Below are positions 40,799-50,350 of a DNA stretch of 64,000 bases, piece by piece. The notes under the pieces were generated by a model that saw only the letters and a list, made by a program, of their open reading frames with translations, was not told the DNA's origin and did not search any database. The stretch comes from Burkholderiaceae bacterium (GTDB lineage: Bacteria > Pseudomonadota > Gammaproteobacteria > Burkholderiales > Burkholderiaceae_C): the NCBI GenBank assembly GCA_913776825.1, contig CAJYPV010000032.1, positions 248,001 to 312,000 on the forward strand, read 5' to 3'. A program made the position numbers and the translations under genes. Positions within the stretch are counted from its first letter, which is position 1. Every line of letters starts with the position of its first letter.

Positions 40799-41949
40799 GC
40801 GCTGTCTTCAGCAAGCCCAGTTGGTTCCAGCGGCTCAAGCCGCTGTTCCAGGGATTCGACGTGCCTTTGCTCCTGGCCCTGTTCTGGCTGATGGGCCTGG
40901 GTCTGATGTGCATGTATTCGGCCGGCTATGACCACGGCACGCGATTCATCGACCATCTGCGCAATGGCGCGCTGGCGCTGATCGTGCTGTTCATCACCGC
41001 GCAGGTGCCGCCTCAGCGCTTGATGCAGGCCGCTGTGCCGCTCTACGCCTTGGGCGTCACGCTGCTGATCGCGGTGGCGATCTTCGGCATCACCAAGAAG
41101 GGCTCGACCCGCTGGATCCGCCTGGGCATCGAGTTTCAGCCATCCGAGATGCTCAAGATCGCCATGCCGCTGATGCTGGCCTGGTGGTTCCAGAAGCGGG
41201 AAGGGCAGTTGCGGCTGCCGGATTTCGTCGCGGCCTTCGTGCTGCTGGTGGTGCCGGTCGGGCTGATCGCCAAGCAGCCGGATCTGGGCACCTCGCTGCT
41301 GGTGCTGGCCGCAGGCCTGTATGTGATCTTCTTCGCCGGGCTGTCCTGGAAACTGATCATCCCGGCGCTGGTGCTCGCGGGCGCAGGCATCACCGCGCTG
41401 GTGATGAGCGAAGACCAGATCTGCCAGCCGGATGTGAAGTGGGTGGTGCTGAAGGAGTACCAGAAGGACCGGGTCTGCACCCTGCTCGATCCGACCAAAG
41501 ACCCCTTGGGCAAAGGCTTCCACATCATCCAGGGCGAGATCGCCATCGGCTCGGGCGGCCTGACCGGCAAGGGCTTCATGAAGGGCACCCAGACCCACCT
41601 GGAATTCATTCCTGAGCGCACCACCGACTTCATCTTCGCCGCCTACGGCGAGGAATTCGGCCTGGTCGGCGCGCTGGCCCTGCTGTTGGGATTCACCGCG
41701 CTGATCCTGCGCGGCCTGGCGATCGCGCATGAGGCGCCGACCCTGTTCGCGCGCCTGCTGGCCGGGGCAATCACGCTGAGCTTCTTCACCTACGTGTTCG
41801 TGAACATGGGCATGGTGACCGGCATCCTGCCGGTGGTGGGCGTGCCGCTGCCGTTCATCTCCTACGGCGGCACCGCGATGGTCACGCTGGGGCTGGCGCT
41901 GGGCATGCTGATGTCGATCGCCAAGAGTCGCGGCGCGACGCAGCGCTGA
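40795..41949 (+). CDS. rodA: Rod shape-determining protein RodA (SEDS)
   Basis: GSTRWIRLGIEFQPSEMLKIAMPLML; PERTTDFIFAAYGEEFGLVG; GVPLPFISYGGTAMVTL. Confidence 0.96.
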   Translation: MSAVFSKPSWFQRLKPLFQGFDVPLLLALFWLMGLGLMCMYSAGYDHGTRFIDHLRNGALALIVLFITAQVPPQRLMQAAVPLYALGVTLLIAVAIFGITKKGSTRWIRLGIEFQPSEMLKIAMPLMLAWWFQKREGQLRLPDFVAAFVLLVVPVGLIAKQPDLGTSLLVLAAGLYVIFFAGLSWKLIIPALVLAGAGITALVMSEDQICQPDVKWVVLKEYQKDRVCTLLDPTKDPLGKGFHIIQGEIAIGSGGLTGKGFMKGTQTHLEFIPERTTDFIFAAYGEEFGLVGALALLLGFTALILRGLAIAHEAPTLFARLLAGAITLSFFTYVFVNMGMVTGILPVVGVPLPFISYGGTAMVTLGLALGMLMSIAKSRGATQR

Positions 41950-41997
41950 GCGGGATCGGCGCGTCCGACGCCGTTCTCGGGCGCACGCCGAGGCCGC

Positions 41998-43482
41998 TCA
42001 ATGCGGCTGAGGATGCGCGGCAAAGCGGACGGTGAAACGGGCGCCTGGGCCGTGGCCGTCGTGATCGGCGACGCGCCGCGGGCGGGTGTCGTCGACGGTG
42101 ATTTCGGCATCGTGCTGCTGGACGATTTCCTTCACGATCGCGAGCCCCAGGCCCGATCCATCCACATTGGTTCCCAGCGCGCGGTAGAAGGGCTGGAACA
42201 CTTTTTCCCGCTCCGCCTCCGCGATGCCGGGGCCGGAGTCCTCGACCTGCAGCACGCAGACTTGGCCGAACGGATCCTCGACCACCCGCACCGTGATCGT
42301 TCCGCCCGGCGGTGTGTAGAGCAGCGCGTTGTCGACCAGATTGCGGATCAGCTCCCGGATCAGCAGCGGATGGCCGAGCACCGACAGACCCGCCTGATCG
42401 CTCTCCGGGCCTTCATAGCCGAGATCCAGCCGCTTCTCCATCGCCCGCGGCACGAAGTCCCGCACCGTCTCGATCGCGAGCGCCGGCAGGCTGACCTCCG
42501 CGCGACGAGCCGCATGTTCCTGGTCTTCGGCGCGGGCCATCGCCAGCAACTGGTTCACCATGTGCGCGGCCCGCTGGCTGGAGAGCGCGATCTGCTGCAG
42601 CGACCGGCGCAGATCGGCCGGTGAGCTGCGGCCCTCGTCGATCTCGCGCTGCGCCAGCTCGGCCTGCGTGCGCAGGCCCGCGAGCGGCGTCTTGAGCTGA
42701 TGGGCGGCGTCGGCCAGGAAATGCTTCTGGGCACGGATCGATTGGTCCAGTCGCTCCAGCAAATCATTGATGGCCTCGACCAGCGGCGCGACCTCATCCG
42801 GAATGCGATGCTCATCGATCGGGCTGAGGTCGGAACTGTCGCGCGAGCGGATGCGCCGCTGCAGCTCATTGAGCGGCGCAATGCCGCGCGCGAGCGCCAG
42901 CCACACCAGCAGCACCGCCAGCGGCAGGATCACGAACTGCGGCAGGATCACGCCCTTGATGATCTCGTTGGTCAACCGGGAGCGCTTGCCGAGCGTCTCG
43001 GCGACCTGCACCAGCATCATCCGGTCGCTGCCCGCCGTGCCCTCGGGCGCGACCCACAGATAGGCGACCCGCACGGCTTCGTTGTTGATCTCGTCATCCC
43101 GGAAGTGCAGTTCCCACGGCACCACCGGCGGCTCCGGCTCGGGGACCGCCAACTGACGGTCGCCGCTCAGAAACTCACCGCGCAGCCCGAGCACCTGGTA
43201 GTAGACCGTGTCGGATTCATCAGCACGCAGCAAGGCGGCCGCTTCCGGCGCCAGCGCATAACGGGATCGACCGGCGCGCTCACCGGGAGCGGGCTCGATC
43301 GCCACCTGAAGGCCGAGCGTGCGGGCCATCTCGCCCAGCTCGCGGTCGTAAGGCTTGTTGGCGATGCCCTGAGCGACCAGCCAGGTCAGCGCCACGCTGA
43401 TCGGCCAGATGACCAGCAGCGGCGCGAGCATCCAGTCCAGGATCTCGCCGAACAGCGAGCGGTGACCGGATTCAGCAGCCAT
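41998..43482 (-). CDS. Sensor histidine kinase, TctE type
   Basis: HFLADAAHQLKTPLAGLRTQAE; NALLYTPPGG; GSGLGLAIVKEI; paired with the downstream OmpR-family regulator. Confidence 0.87.
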   Translation of the reverse strand: MAAESGHRSLFGEILDWMLAPLLVIWPISVALTWLVAQGIANKPYDRELGEMARTLGLQVAIEPAPGERAGRSRYALAPEAAALLRADESDTVYYQVLGLRGEFLSGDRQLAVPEPEPPVVPWELHFRDDEINNEAVRVAYLWVAPEGTAGSDRMMLVQVAETLGKRSRLTNEIIKGVILPQFVILPLAVLLVWLALARGIAPLNELQRRIRSRDSSDLSPIDEHRIPDEVAPLVEAINDLLERLDQSIRAQKHFLADAAHQLKTPLAGLRTQAELAQREIDEGRSSPADLRRSLQQIALSSQRAAHMVNQLLAMARAEDQEHAARRAEVSLPALAIETVRDFVPRAMEKRLDLGYEGPESDQAGLSVLGHPLLIRELIRNLVDNALLYTPPGGTITVRVVEDPFGQVCVLQVEDSGPGIAEAEREKVFQPFYRALGTNVDGSGLGLAIVKEIVQQHDAEITVDDTRPRRVADHDGHGPGARFTVRFAAHPQPH

Positions 43483-43541
43483 GCGCAGCGATGGGGTGGG
43501 GCGGCGTGGCGGTCATCCCCGACGCGGGGACGGCCGCGGGC

Positions 43542-44213
43542 TCAACCAGGAATCTTTTCAAGGCAATAACCCAGGCCGCGCACGGTCGCGATGCGGATCG
43601 GGCCCTGCTCGATCTTCTTGCGCAGACGATGGATGTAGACCTCGATGGCGTTGTTGCTGACCTCTTCGCCCCACTCGCACAGCCGCTCGACGAGCTGATC
43701 CTTGCTCACCAACCGACCGGCGCGCTGCAGCAGCACTTCCAGCAGCGACAGCTCGCGGGCGGAGAGCTCGATCATCTGCTCATTGATGTAGGCCACCCGG
43801 CCCGTCGCATCGAAGGTCAACGGCCCATGCTTGATCAAGCTGGAAGCGGTGCCGAGCCCCCGTCGGGTCAACGCCCGCACACGCGCTTCCAGCTCCTGGA
43901 GCGAGAACGGCTTGGCCATGTAGTCGTCCGCGCCGAGATCCAATCCCTTGACCCGCTCTTCGATGCTGTCCGCCGCAGTCAGGATCAGCACCGGCAGCGC
44001 CGATCCCCGCGCACGCAGCCGACGCAGCACCTCCAGCCCGTGCAGGCGGGGCAGGCCCAGATCCAAAATCAACAAATCAAACTCATGCGAGGCGAGGGCC
44101 GCATCCGCTTCGCTGCCACTGCTGACCTGGTCGACTGCGCAGCCCGAAGCCCGCAGGCTGCGCAGCAATCCGTCGGCCAGGACTTGGTCGTCTTCCGCGA
44201 TCAGGATGCGCAT
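43542..44213 (-). CDS. OmpR-family response regulator, TctD type
   Basis: MRILIAEDDQVLADGLLRSLRASGCAVD; DLLILDLGLPRLHGLEVLRRLR; winged-helix C-terminus SNAIEVYIHRLRKKI (here NNAIEVYIHRLRKKI). Confidence 0.9.
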   Translation of the reverse strand: MRILIAEDDQVLADGLLRSLRASGCAVDQVSSGSEADAALASHEFDLLILDLGLPRLHGLEVLRRLRARGSALPVLILTAADSIEERVKGLDLGADDYMAKPFSLQELEARVRALTRRGLGTASSLIKHGPLTFDATGRVAYINEQMIELSARELSLLEVLLQRAGRLVSKDQLVERLCEWGEEVSNNAIEVYIHRLRKKIEQGPIRIATVRGLGYCLEKIPG

Positions 44214-44320
44214 GGTGTGTGTCCCCTCTTGTTGTCAATCCATTCTAGAGACGCGAGGGGGAGGGTGGTTCGGGCGTTTGCCCTTCTCGCGGTGGCTGAC
44301 TTGTGGGGTGGTGGGGGGGA

Positions 44321-44840
44321 GGTTGTGGGACTTCGGTGACCGCCCACCTGCGCCGTTTCGCGCGCTGGCCGCGAGGGCATGGGGCCCGTGCTCATCGCAC
44401 AAACCCCAAGCCCTCCCGTCCTCGATCGATCGGCGTCCTGACTCGGTTTGGGACCGAGTAGGGCGGGGGCTGTTTTGTTTGGGGTCGGGATCTTGTTGGG
44501 GGCGGAGTCAGGTTGCCGTACTTCGGCGACCGCCCACCTGCCGCGTTTCGCGCGCTGGCCGCGAGGGCATGGGGCCCGTGCTCAGCGCACAAACCCCAAG
44601 CCCTCCCGTCCTCGGTCGATTGGCGTCCTGACTAGGTTTGGGACCGAGTGGGGAGAGGGGCTGTTTTGTTTGGGGTCGGGATCTTGTTGGGGGCGCGTCA
44701 GGTCGCCGTACTTCGGCGACCGCCCACCTGCGCCGTTTCGCGCGCTGGCCGCGAGGGCATGGGGCCCGTGCTCACCGCACAAACCCCAAGCCCTCCCGTC
44801 CTCGGTCGACCGATGTCCTGCCTGGGTTTGGGATCGAGTG
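44321..44840. repeat. Tandem array of a 190-bp unit, about 2.7 copies
   Basis: cttcggYgaccgcccacctg begins at 44331, 44521 and 44711, spacing exactly 190 bp twice; core through ggtttgggaYcgagt near-identical in all three copies. Confidence 0.95.
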
Positions 44841-44874
44841 GCGCGATGGACGGGTGGTCGGTCGGCTCGTGGGT

Positions 44875-44910
44875 TTGTTGGTCGGCTTGTTGGTCCGCTT
44901 GTTGGTGCGT
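44875..44910. repeat. 12-bp T/G-rich direct repeat, 3 copies
   Basis: ttgttggtcggc ttgttggtccgc ttgttggtgcgt. Confidence 0.75.
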
Positions 44911-44996
44911 TGGTTTTGGTGGCTCATCCTGTGAGCTACCTGGCCCCTAAGATTCATTTCAACGGTCGCGCTGGGAATGGCGTGGTCGCAGAACCA

Positions 44997-45012
44997 CTGT
45001 ACAGATATACAG
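44997..45012 (+). promoter_or_regulatory. LexA/SOS box of recA
   Basis: CTGTacagatatACAG = CTGT-N8-ACAG, 40 bp before the recA start; followed by cataat -10-like element. Confidence 0.9.
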
Positions 45013-45052
45013 ATTGCGCCATAATCCGGCGCAGCCCAACCGGAGAATCTTC

Positions 45053-46096
45053 ATGGACGCCCCCGTCAAATCCGTCAACACCGAAAAAGCCAAGGCCCTG
45101 CAAGCCGCTCTTGCCCAGATCGAAAAGCAATTCGGCAAGGGTTCGATCATGCGCCTGGGTGAAGGCGAGAAGATCGAGGACATCCAGGTCGTCTCCACCG
45201 GTTCGCTGGGCCTGGACATCGCACTGGGCGTCGGCGGCCTGCCTCGCGGCCGGGTCGTGGAAATCTACGGCCCCGAATCCTCGGGCAAGACCACGCTGAC
45301 GCTGCAGGTCATCGCCCAGATGCAGAAGCTGCAAGGCGTCTGCGCCTTCATCGACGCCGAACACGCGCTGGACGTCCAGTACGCCCAAAAGCTGGGCGTG
45401 AACCTGCAAGAACTGCTGATCAGCCAGCCCGACACCGGCGAACAAGCGCTGGAAATCGTGGACGCGCTGGTGCGCTCCGGCTCGGTGGACCTGATCGTCG
45501 TCGACTCGGTCGCCGCGCTCACCCCCAAGGCGGAACTTGAAGGCGAAATGGGCGATGCCCTGCCCGGCCTCCAGGCCCGCCTGATGAGCCAGGCACTGCG
45601 CAAGCTGACGGCCACCATCAAGAAGACCAACTGCATGGTGGTCTTCATCAACCAGATCCGCATGAAGATCGGTGTGATGTTCGGCTCGCCGGAAACCACC
45701 ACCGGCGGTAACGCGCTGAAGTTCTACGCCTCGGTCCGTCTGGACATCCGCCGCATTGGCTCGATCAAGAAGGGCGAAGAAGTCATCGGCTCCGAAACCA
45801 AGGTCAAGGTCGTCAAGAACAAGGTCGCGCCTCCGTTCAAGACGGCGGAGTTCGACATCCTCTACGGCGAAGGCATCAGCCGCGAGGGCGAAATCATCGA
45901 CATGGGCGTGGTCAACAAGATCGTCGACAAGGCCGGTGCCTGGTACGCCTACAGCGGTGAAAAGATCGGTCAAGGCAAGGACAACGCGCGCGAGTTCCTG
46001 CGCGAGAACCCGGACATCGCCGTCGAGATCGAGAACAAGATCCGCGAATCCCTCGGCATTCCGCTGCTGGGCAACGTGGAAGCGGCCAAGGACTGA
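45053..46096 (+). CDS. recA: Recombinase RecA
   Basis: [67 protein letters not shown]. Confidence 0.98.
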   Translation: MDAPVKSVNTEKAKALQAALAQIEKQFGKGSIMRLGEGEKIEDIQVVSTGSLGLDIALGVGGLPRGRVVEIYGPESSGKTTLTLQVIAQMQKLQGVCAFIDAEHALDVQYAQKLGVNLQELLISQPDTGEQALEIVDALVRSGSVDLIVVDSVAALTPKAELEGEMGDALPGLQARLMSQALRKLTATIKKTNCMVVFINQIRMKIGVMFGSPETTTGGNALKFYASVRLDIRRIGSIKKGEEVIGSETKVKVVKNKVAPPFKTAEFDILYGEGISREGEIIDMGVVNKIVDKAGAWYAYSGEKIGQGKDNAREFLRENPDIAVEIENKIRESLGIPLLGNVEAAKD

Positions 46097-46151
46097 TCGC
46101 CCCAGGGCGCAGCGTCCACCAGCCATCCGGCCCGCACGCGGTCCGACCACT

Positions 46152-46178
46152 ATGCCGCCCCTGTGGGCGGCATTTTTT
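46152..46178 (+). terminator. Rho-independent terminator between recA and recX
   Basis: atgccgccc-ctgt-gggcggcat followed by a T run. Confidence 0.9.
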
Positions 46179-46216
46179 CTGGCGGACGCTGACCTCGATG
46201 AGCCATCCTCCCTCCC

Positions 46217-46825
46217 ATGCCCATGAAATCGGCGAAATCCCCCTTGTCCCTCAAGGCCCGCGCGGTCGCGCTGCTGGCCCAGCGCGAGCACAGCGTCGTG
46301 GAGTTGCGACGAAAGCTGACTCGCATCGCCGCCATCAATGCTCGCGCGGCGACGGATGCCCGTGCGGCAACGGATGCTCGCGCGGCGACGGGCGCAGCGG
46401 TGGAGGAAGCGTTGGACGCGCCGGAGGTCGAGGTCGATACCGCAGCGATGGCGGACGAGGTGGAGTCGGTGCTGGCGTGGCTGCAGCAGCAGGGCTATCT
46501 GGACGAATCGCGCTTCGTGGATTCGCGCATCCATGTCCGATCACAGCGGTGGGGCCAGCGGCGGATCGAGCAGGAACTGAGCCAGCACGGCCTCAGCCTG
46601 GATGCCCACCAGCGCGCGCAGTTGGCAGAGGGCGAACTGGATCGCGCTGTGGCGCTTCTCCATCGCAAATTCGGCAGCTCTACGTTGCCGGACGGAGCCA
46701 CCGATCCGGCCCAGCATGCGCGGCAGATGCGCTTCCTGCTGGGGCGCGGTTTCAGCGGTGACTTGATCCGGCGGGCGATGCGGGCATGGGCGCAATCTCT
46801 GGATTCTTCCTCCGACGCGCCTTGA
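46217..46825 (+). CDS. recX: Regulatory protein RecX with a repeat-containing insertion
   Basis: LKARAVALLAQREHSVVELRRKL; WLQQQGYLDESRFVDSRIHVRSQRWGQRRIEQELSQHGL; directly downstream of recA. Confidence 0.9.
   Translation: MPMKSAKSPLSLKARAVALLAQREHSVVELRRKLTRIAAINARAATDARAATDARAATGAAVEEALDAPEVEVDTAAMADEVESVLAWLQQQGYLDESRFVDSRIHVRSQRWGQRRIEQELSQHGLSLDAHQRAQLAEGELDRAVALLHRKFGSSTLPDGATDPAQHARQMRFLLGRGFSGDLIRRAMRAWAQSLDSSSDAP
46340..46393 (+). repeat. 18-bp in-frame tandem repeat, 3 copies, inside recX
   Basis: gctcgcgcggcgacggat / gcccgtgcggcaacggat / gctcgcgcggcgacgggc encoding ARAATD-ARAATD-ARAATG. Confidence 0.85.
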
Positions 46826-47328
46826 AGCCGGCTGTTGACAGCCGTTCCGTGACGTCGGCGACATCTTCGCGTGGTCAGCGGCTGGATCGCGCGGCGGGCC
46901 CGACGGCGTCATCGCTCCTGCCAGCCGCACCAACTGGGCGCGTGTCAACCGCAAGGATGGGTTGATGCAACGCAGCATGCTACATTGGCGGCTTCGCACG
47001 CGTGCCCGCTGACCTCTGGTCGCGGGCGTGTTTTTGCGTGTTTGCATCGGTCTTATGTCTTCCACCGCCTCCTCCGAGCGCCAGCAGCCGCCTCGTCGAT
47101 TGATCGACGCGTCCTGCTATTGGCGTGACGCCGGGCTGGCCGAGGCCTCGGTCGACCGCGCTGGACGCCGGTCGCATCGATCCCGCCTCGCGGTCGGGTC
47201 GCGCGCCACCCCGCCGGCCTCAGGGCTGGTTTCGCCAGCGATCGTGCAAACTCAATACCTTGGCTGGCTCCGCGCTCCCGTGGCGCCGGCCTTCTCTTCC
47301 TGATTCATCCATCAAGCGAGACCTCCCT

Positions 47329-48489
<1,161 letters not shown>

Positions 48490-48517
48490 GCCGCCCGACC
48501 CAGTCAAGGAATTCGAC

Positions 48518-49411
48518 ATGAGCATCTACATCAACAAGGACACCAAGGTCATCACCCAGGGCATCACGGGCAAGACCGGTCAGTTCCACACCCTCGGTTG
48601 CCAGGCTTATGCCAACGGCAAGAACGCGTTCGTCGCCGGCGTGAACCCCAAGAAGGCGGGCGAGAAGTTCTCGGACATCCCCATCTACGCCACGGTCAAG
48701 GAAGCCGCGTCGCAAACCGGCGCCACCGTGTCGGTGATCTACGTGCCGCCCGCCGGCGCCGCTGCCGCGATCTGGGAAGCTGTCGAAGCGGACCTGGACC
48801 TGGCGATCTGCATCACCGAAGGCATCCCCGTCCGGGACATGCTGGAAGTGCGCAACAAGATGAAGGCCAAGGAAGCCGCCGGCGGCAAGAAGACGCTGCT
48901 GCTGGGCCCGAACTGCCCCGGCCTGATCACGCCCGAAGAGATCAAGATCGGCATCATGCCCGGCCACATCCATCGCAAGGGCCGCATCGGTGTCGTGTCG
49001 CGCTCCGGCACGCTGACCTATGAAGCGGTGGCTCAGCTGACCGAAATCGGTCTGGGTCAATCCTCGGCGGTCGGTATCGGCGGCGACCCGATCAACGGTC
49101 TGAAGCACATCGACGTGATGAAGGCCTTCAACGACGATCCGGACACCGACGCGGTGATCATGATCGGCGAGATCGGCGGGCCGGACGAGGCGGAAGCCGC
49201 GCGCTGGTGCAAGGCCAACATGAAGAAGCCGGTCGTCGGCTTCATCGCCGGCGTGACCGCCCCTCCCGGAAAGCGCATGGGCCACGCCGGTGCGCTGATC
49301 TCCGGTGGCGCCGACACGGCCGATGCCAAGCTCGCCATCATGGAAGAGTGCGGCTTCACCGTGACGCGTAACCCGTCCGAAATGGGCAAGCTGCTCAAAG
49401 GCCTGCTGTAA
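48518..49411 (+). CDS. sucD: Succinyl-CoA synthetase alpha subunit
   Basis: MSIYINKDTKVITQGITGKTGQFHT; GPNCPGLITPEEIKIGIMPGHIHRKGRIGVVSRSGTLTYEAV. Confidence 0.97.
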   Translation: MSIYINKDTKVITQGITGKTGQFHTLGCQAYANGKNAFVAGVNPKKAGEKFSDIPIYATVKEAASQTGATVSVIYVPPAGAAAAIWEAVEADLDLAICITEGIPVRDMLEVRNKMKAKEAAGGKKTLLLGPNCPGLITPEEIKIGIMPGHIHRKGRIGVVSRSGTLTYEAVAQLTEIGLGQSSAVGIGGDPINGLKHIDVMKAFNDDPDTDAVIMIGEIGGPDEAEAARWCKANMKKPVVGFIAGVTAPPGKRMGHAGALISGGADTADAKLAIMEECGFTVTRNPSEMGKLLKGLL

Positions 49412-49511
49412 GTCGCAGGAAAAACGAGCGAAGGGCCTCTCATGCGTAATTCCACGCATCGAGGCCCCCCGGGGGGCGCGCTGACAATCCGCCAGCCTTC
49501 GCCGAACGAAT

Positions 49512-49536
49512 CTGGAGGGGCCTCGCGCCCCTCCAG
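49512..49536 (+). terminator. Strong hairpin downstream of sucCD, probable terminator
   Basis: ctggaggggc-ctcgc-gcccctccag followed by tcgtttcctc. Confidence 0.6.
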
Positions 49537-49601
49537 TCGTTTCCTCTCCCCAACGCTATAGACTGGTCTCGACATTTCGCCGCGACCAGCGGGTCATCCT
49601 C

Positions 49602-50333
49602 ATGGACATGTTCACCAGCCCCGAGTTCTGGCTTGCCGTCGGCCAGATCATCCTGATCGACATCCTGCTGGGTGGCGACAACGCCGTCGTCATCGCCCTG
49701 GCCTGCCGCAAGCTGCCGCCGGCGCTGCGCACCCGCGGCATCATGTGGGGCACCGCCGGCGCGATCGTGCTGCGTGTCGTGCTGATCTTTTTCGCGCTGA
49801 CGCTGCTCAAGCTGCCCTTCCTCAAACTGGTCGGTGGCCTGCTGCTGTTCTGGATCGGCATCAAGCTGCTGATGCCTGAGGATGAGGACGAGCACGCCAA
49901 CATCCAGGCCAGCGACAAGCTGTGGGCCGCCGTGAAGACCGTCATCGTGGCGGACTTCGTGATGAGCCTGGACAACGTGATCGCGATTGCCGGCGCCGCG
50001 GAAGGCGCGGGCGGCTCGCATCAGATGCCGCTGGTGATCTTCGGCCTGCTGGTGTCGATCCCGATCATCGTGTGGGGCAGCCAGCTCGTCATCAAGCTGA
50101 TGGACAAGTTCCCGCTCGTCATCACCCTGGGCGCCATGCTGCTGGGCTGGATTGCTGGCACGATGATCGTCGGCGACCCCGCGCTGAGCAGCTGGGTGCC
50201 GATGCAGCCGGGCGAGAAGCCGGGCTCGACGGAAGTCCTGCCGCAGCTCTACTACGCCATGGGCGTGGCGGGCGCGCTGTTCGTGTTGATCGTGGGCAAG
50301 GTGCTGGCCGCACGTCGTCCCGCGCAAGCCTGA
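49602..50333 (+). CDS. TerC-family integral membrane protein (YjbE-like)
   Basis: DILLGGDNAVVIALACRKLP; VADFVMSLDNVIAIAGAAEG. Confidence 0.88.
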   Translation: MDMFTSPEFWLAVGQIILIDILLGGDNAVVIALACRKLPPALRTRGIMWGTAGAIVLRVVLIFFALTLLKLPFLKLVGGLLLFWIGIKLLMPEDEDEHANIQASDKLWAAVKTVIVADFVMSLDNVIAIAGAAEGAGGSHQMPLVIFGLLVSIPIIVWGSQLVIKLMDKFPLVITLGAMLLGWIAGTMIVGDPALSSWVPMQPGEKPGSTEVLPQLYYAMGVAGALFVLIVGKVLAARRPAQA

Positions 50334-50350
50334 GGAAGGCCCGCCATGCC

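Noticed and set aside
44321-44840. CRISPR-like array
   Set aside because: 190-bp units are contiguous with no short repeat/unique spacer organisation and no cas genes nearby.
44448-45299. 283-aa + strand ORF running from the 190-bp array into recA
   Set aside because: Out of frame with RecA in the recA part; product of repeat sequence plus shadow frame.
46829-46844. LexA-like palindrome cggctgt-tg-acagccg after recX
   Set aside because: CTGT and ACAG are separated by 2 bp, not 8; more likely a small hairpin.
49412-49601. Second yybP-ykoY riboswitch upstream of the first terC
   Set aside because: No GGGGAGTAG or GCAAGACC signatures; only hairpins.
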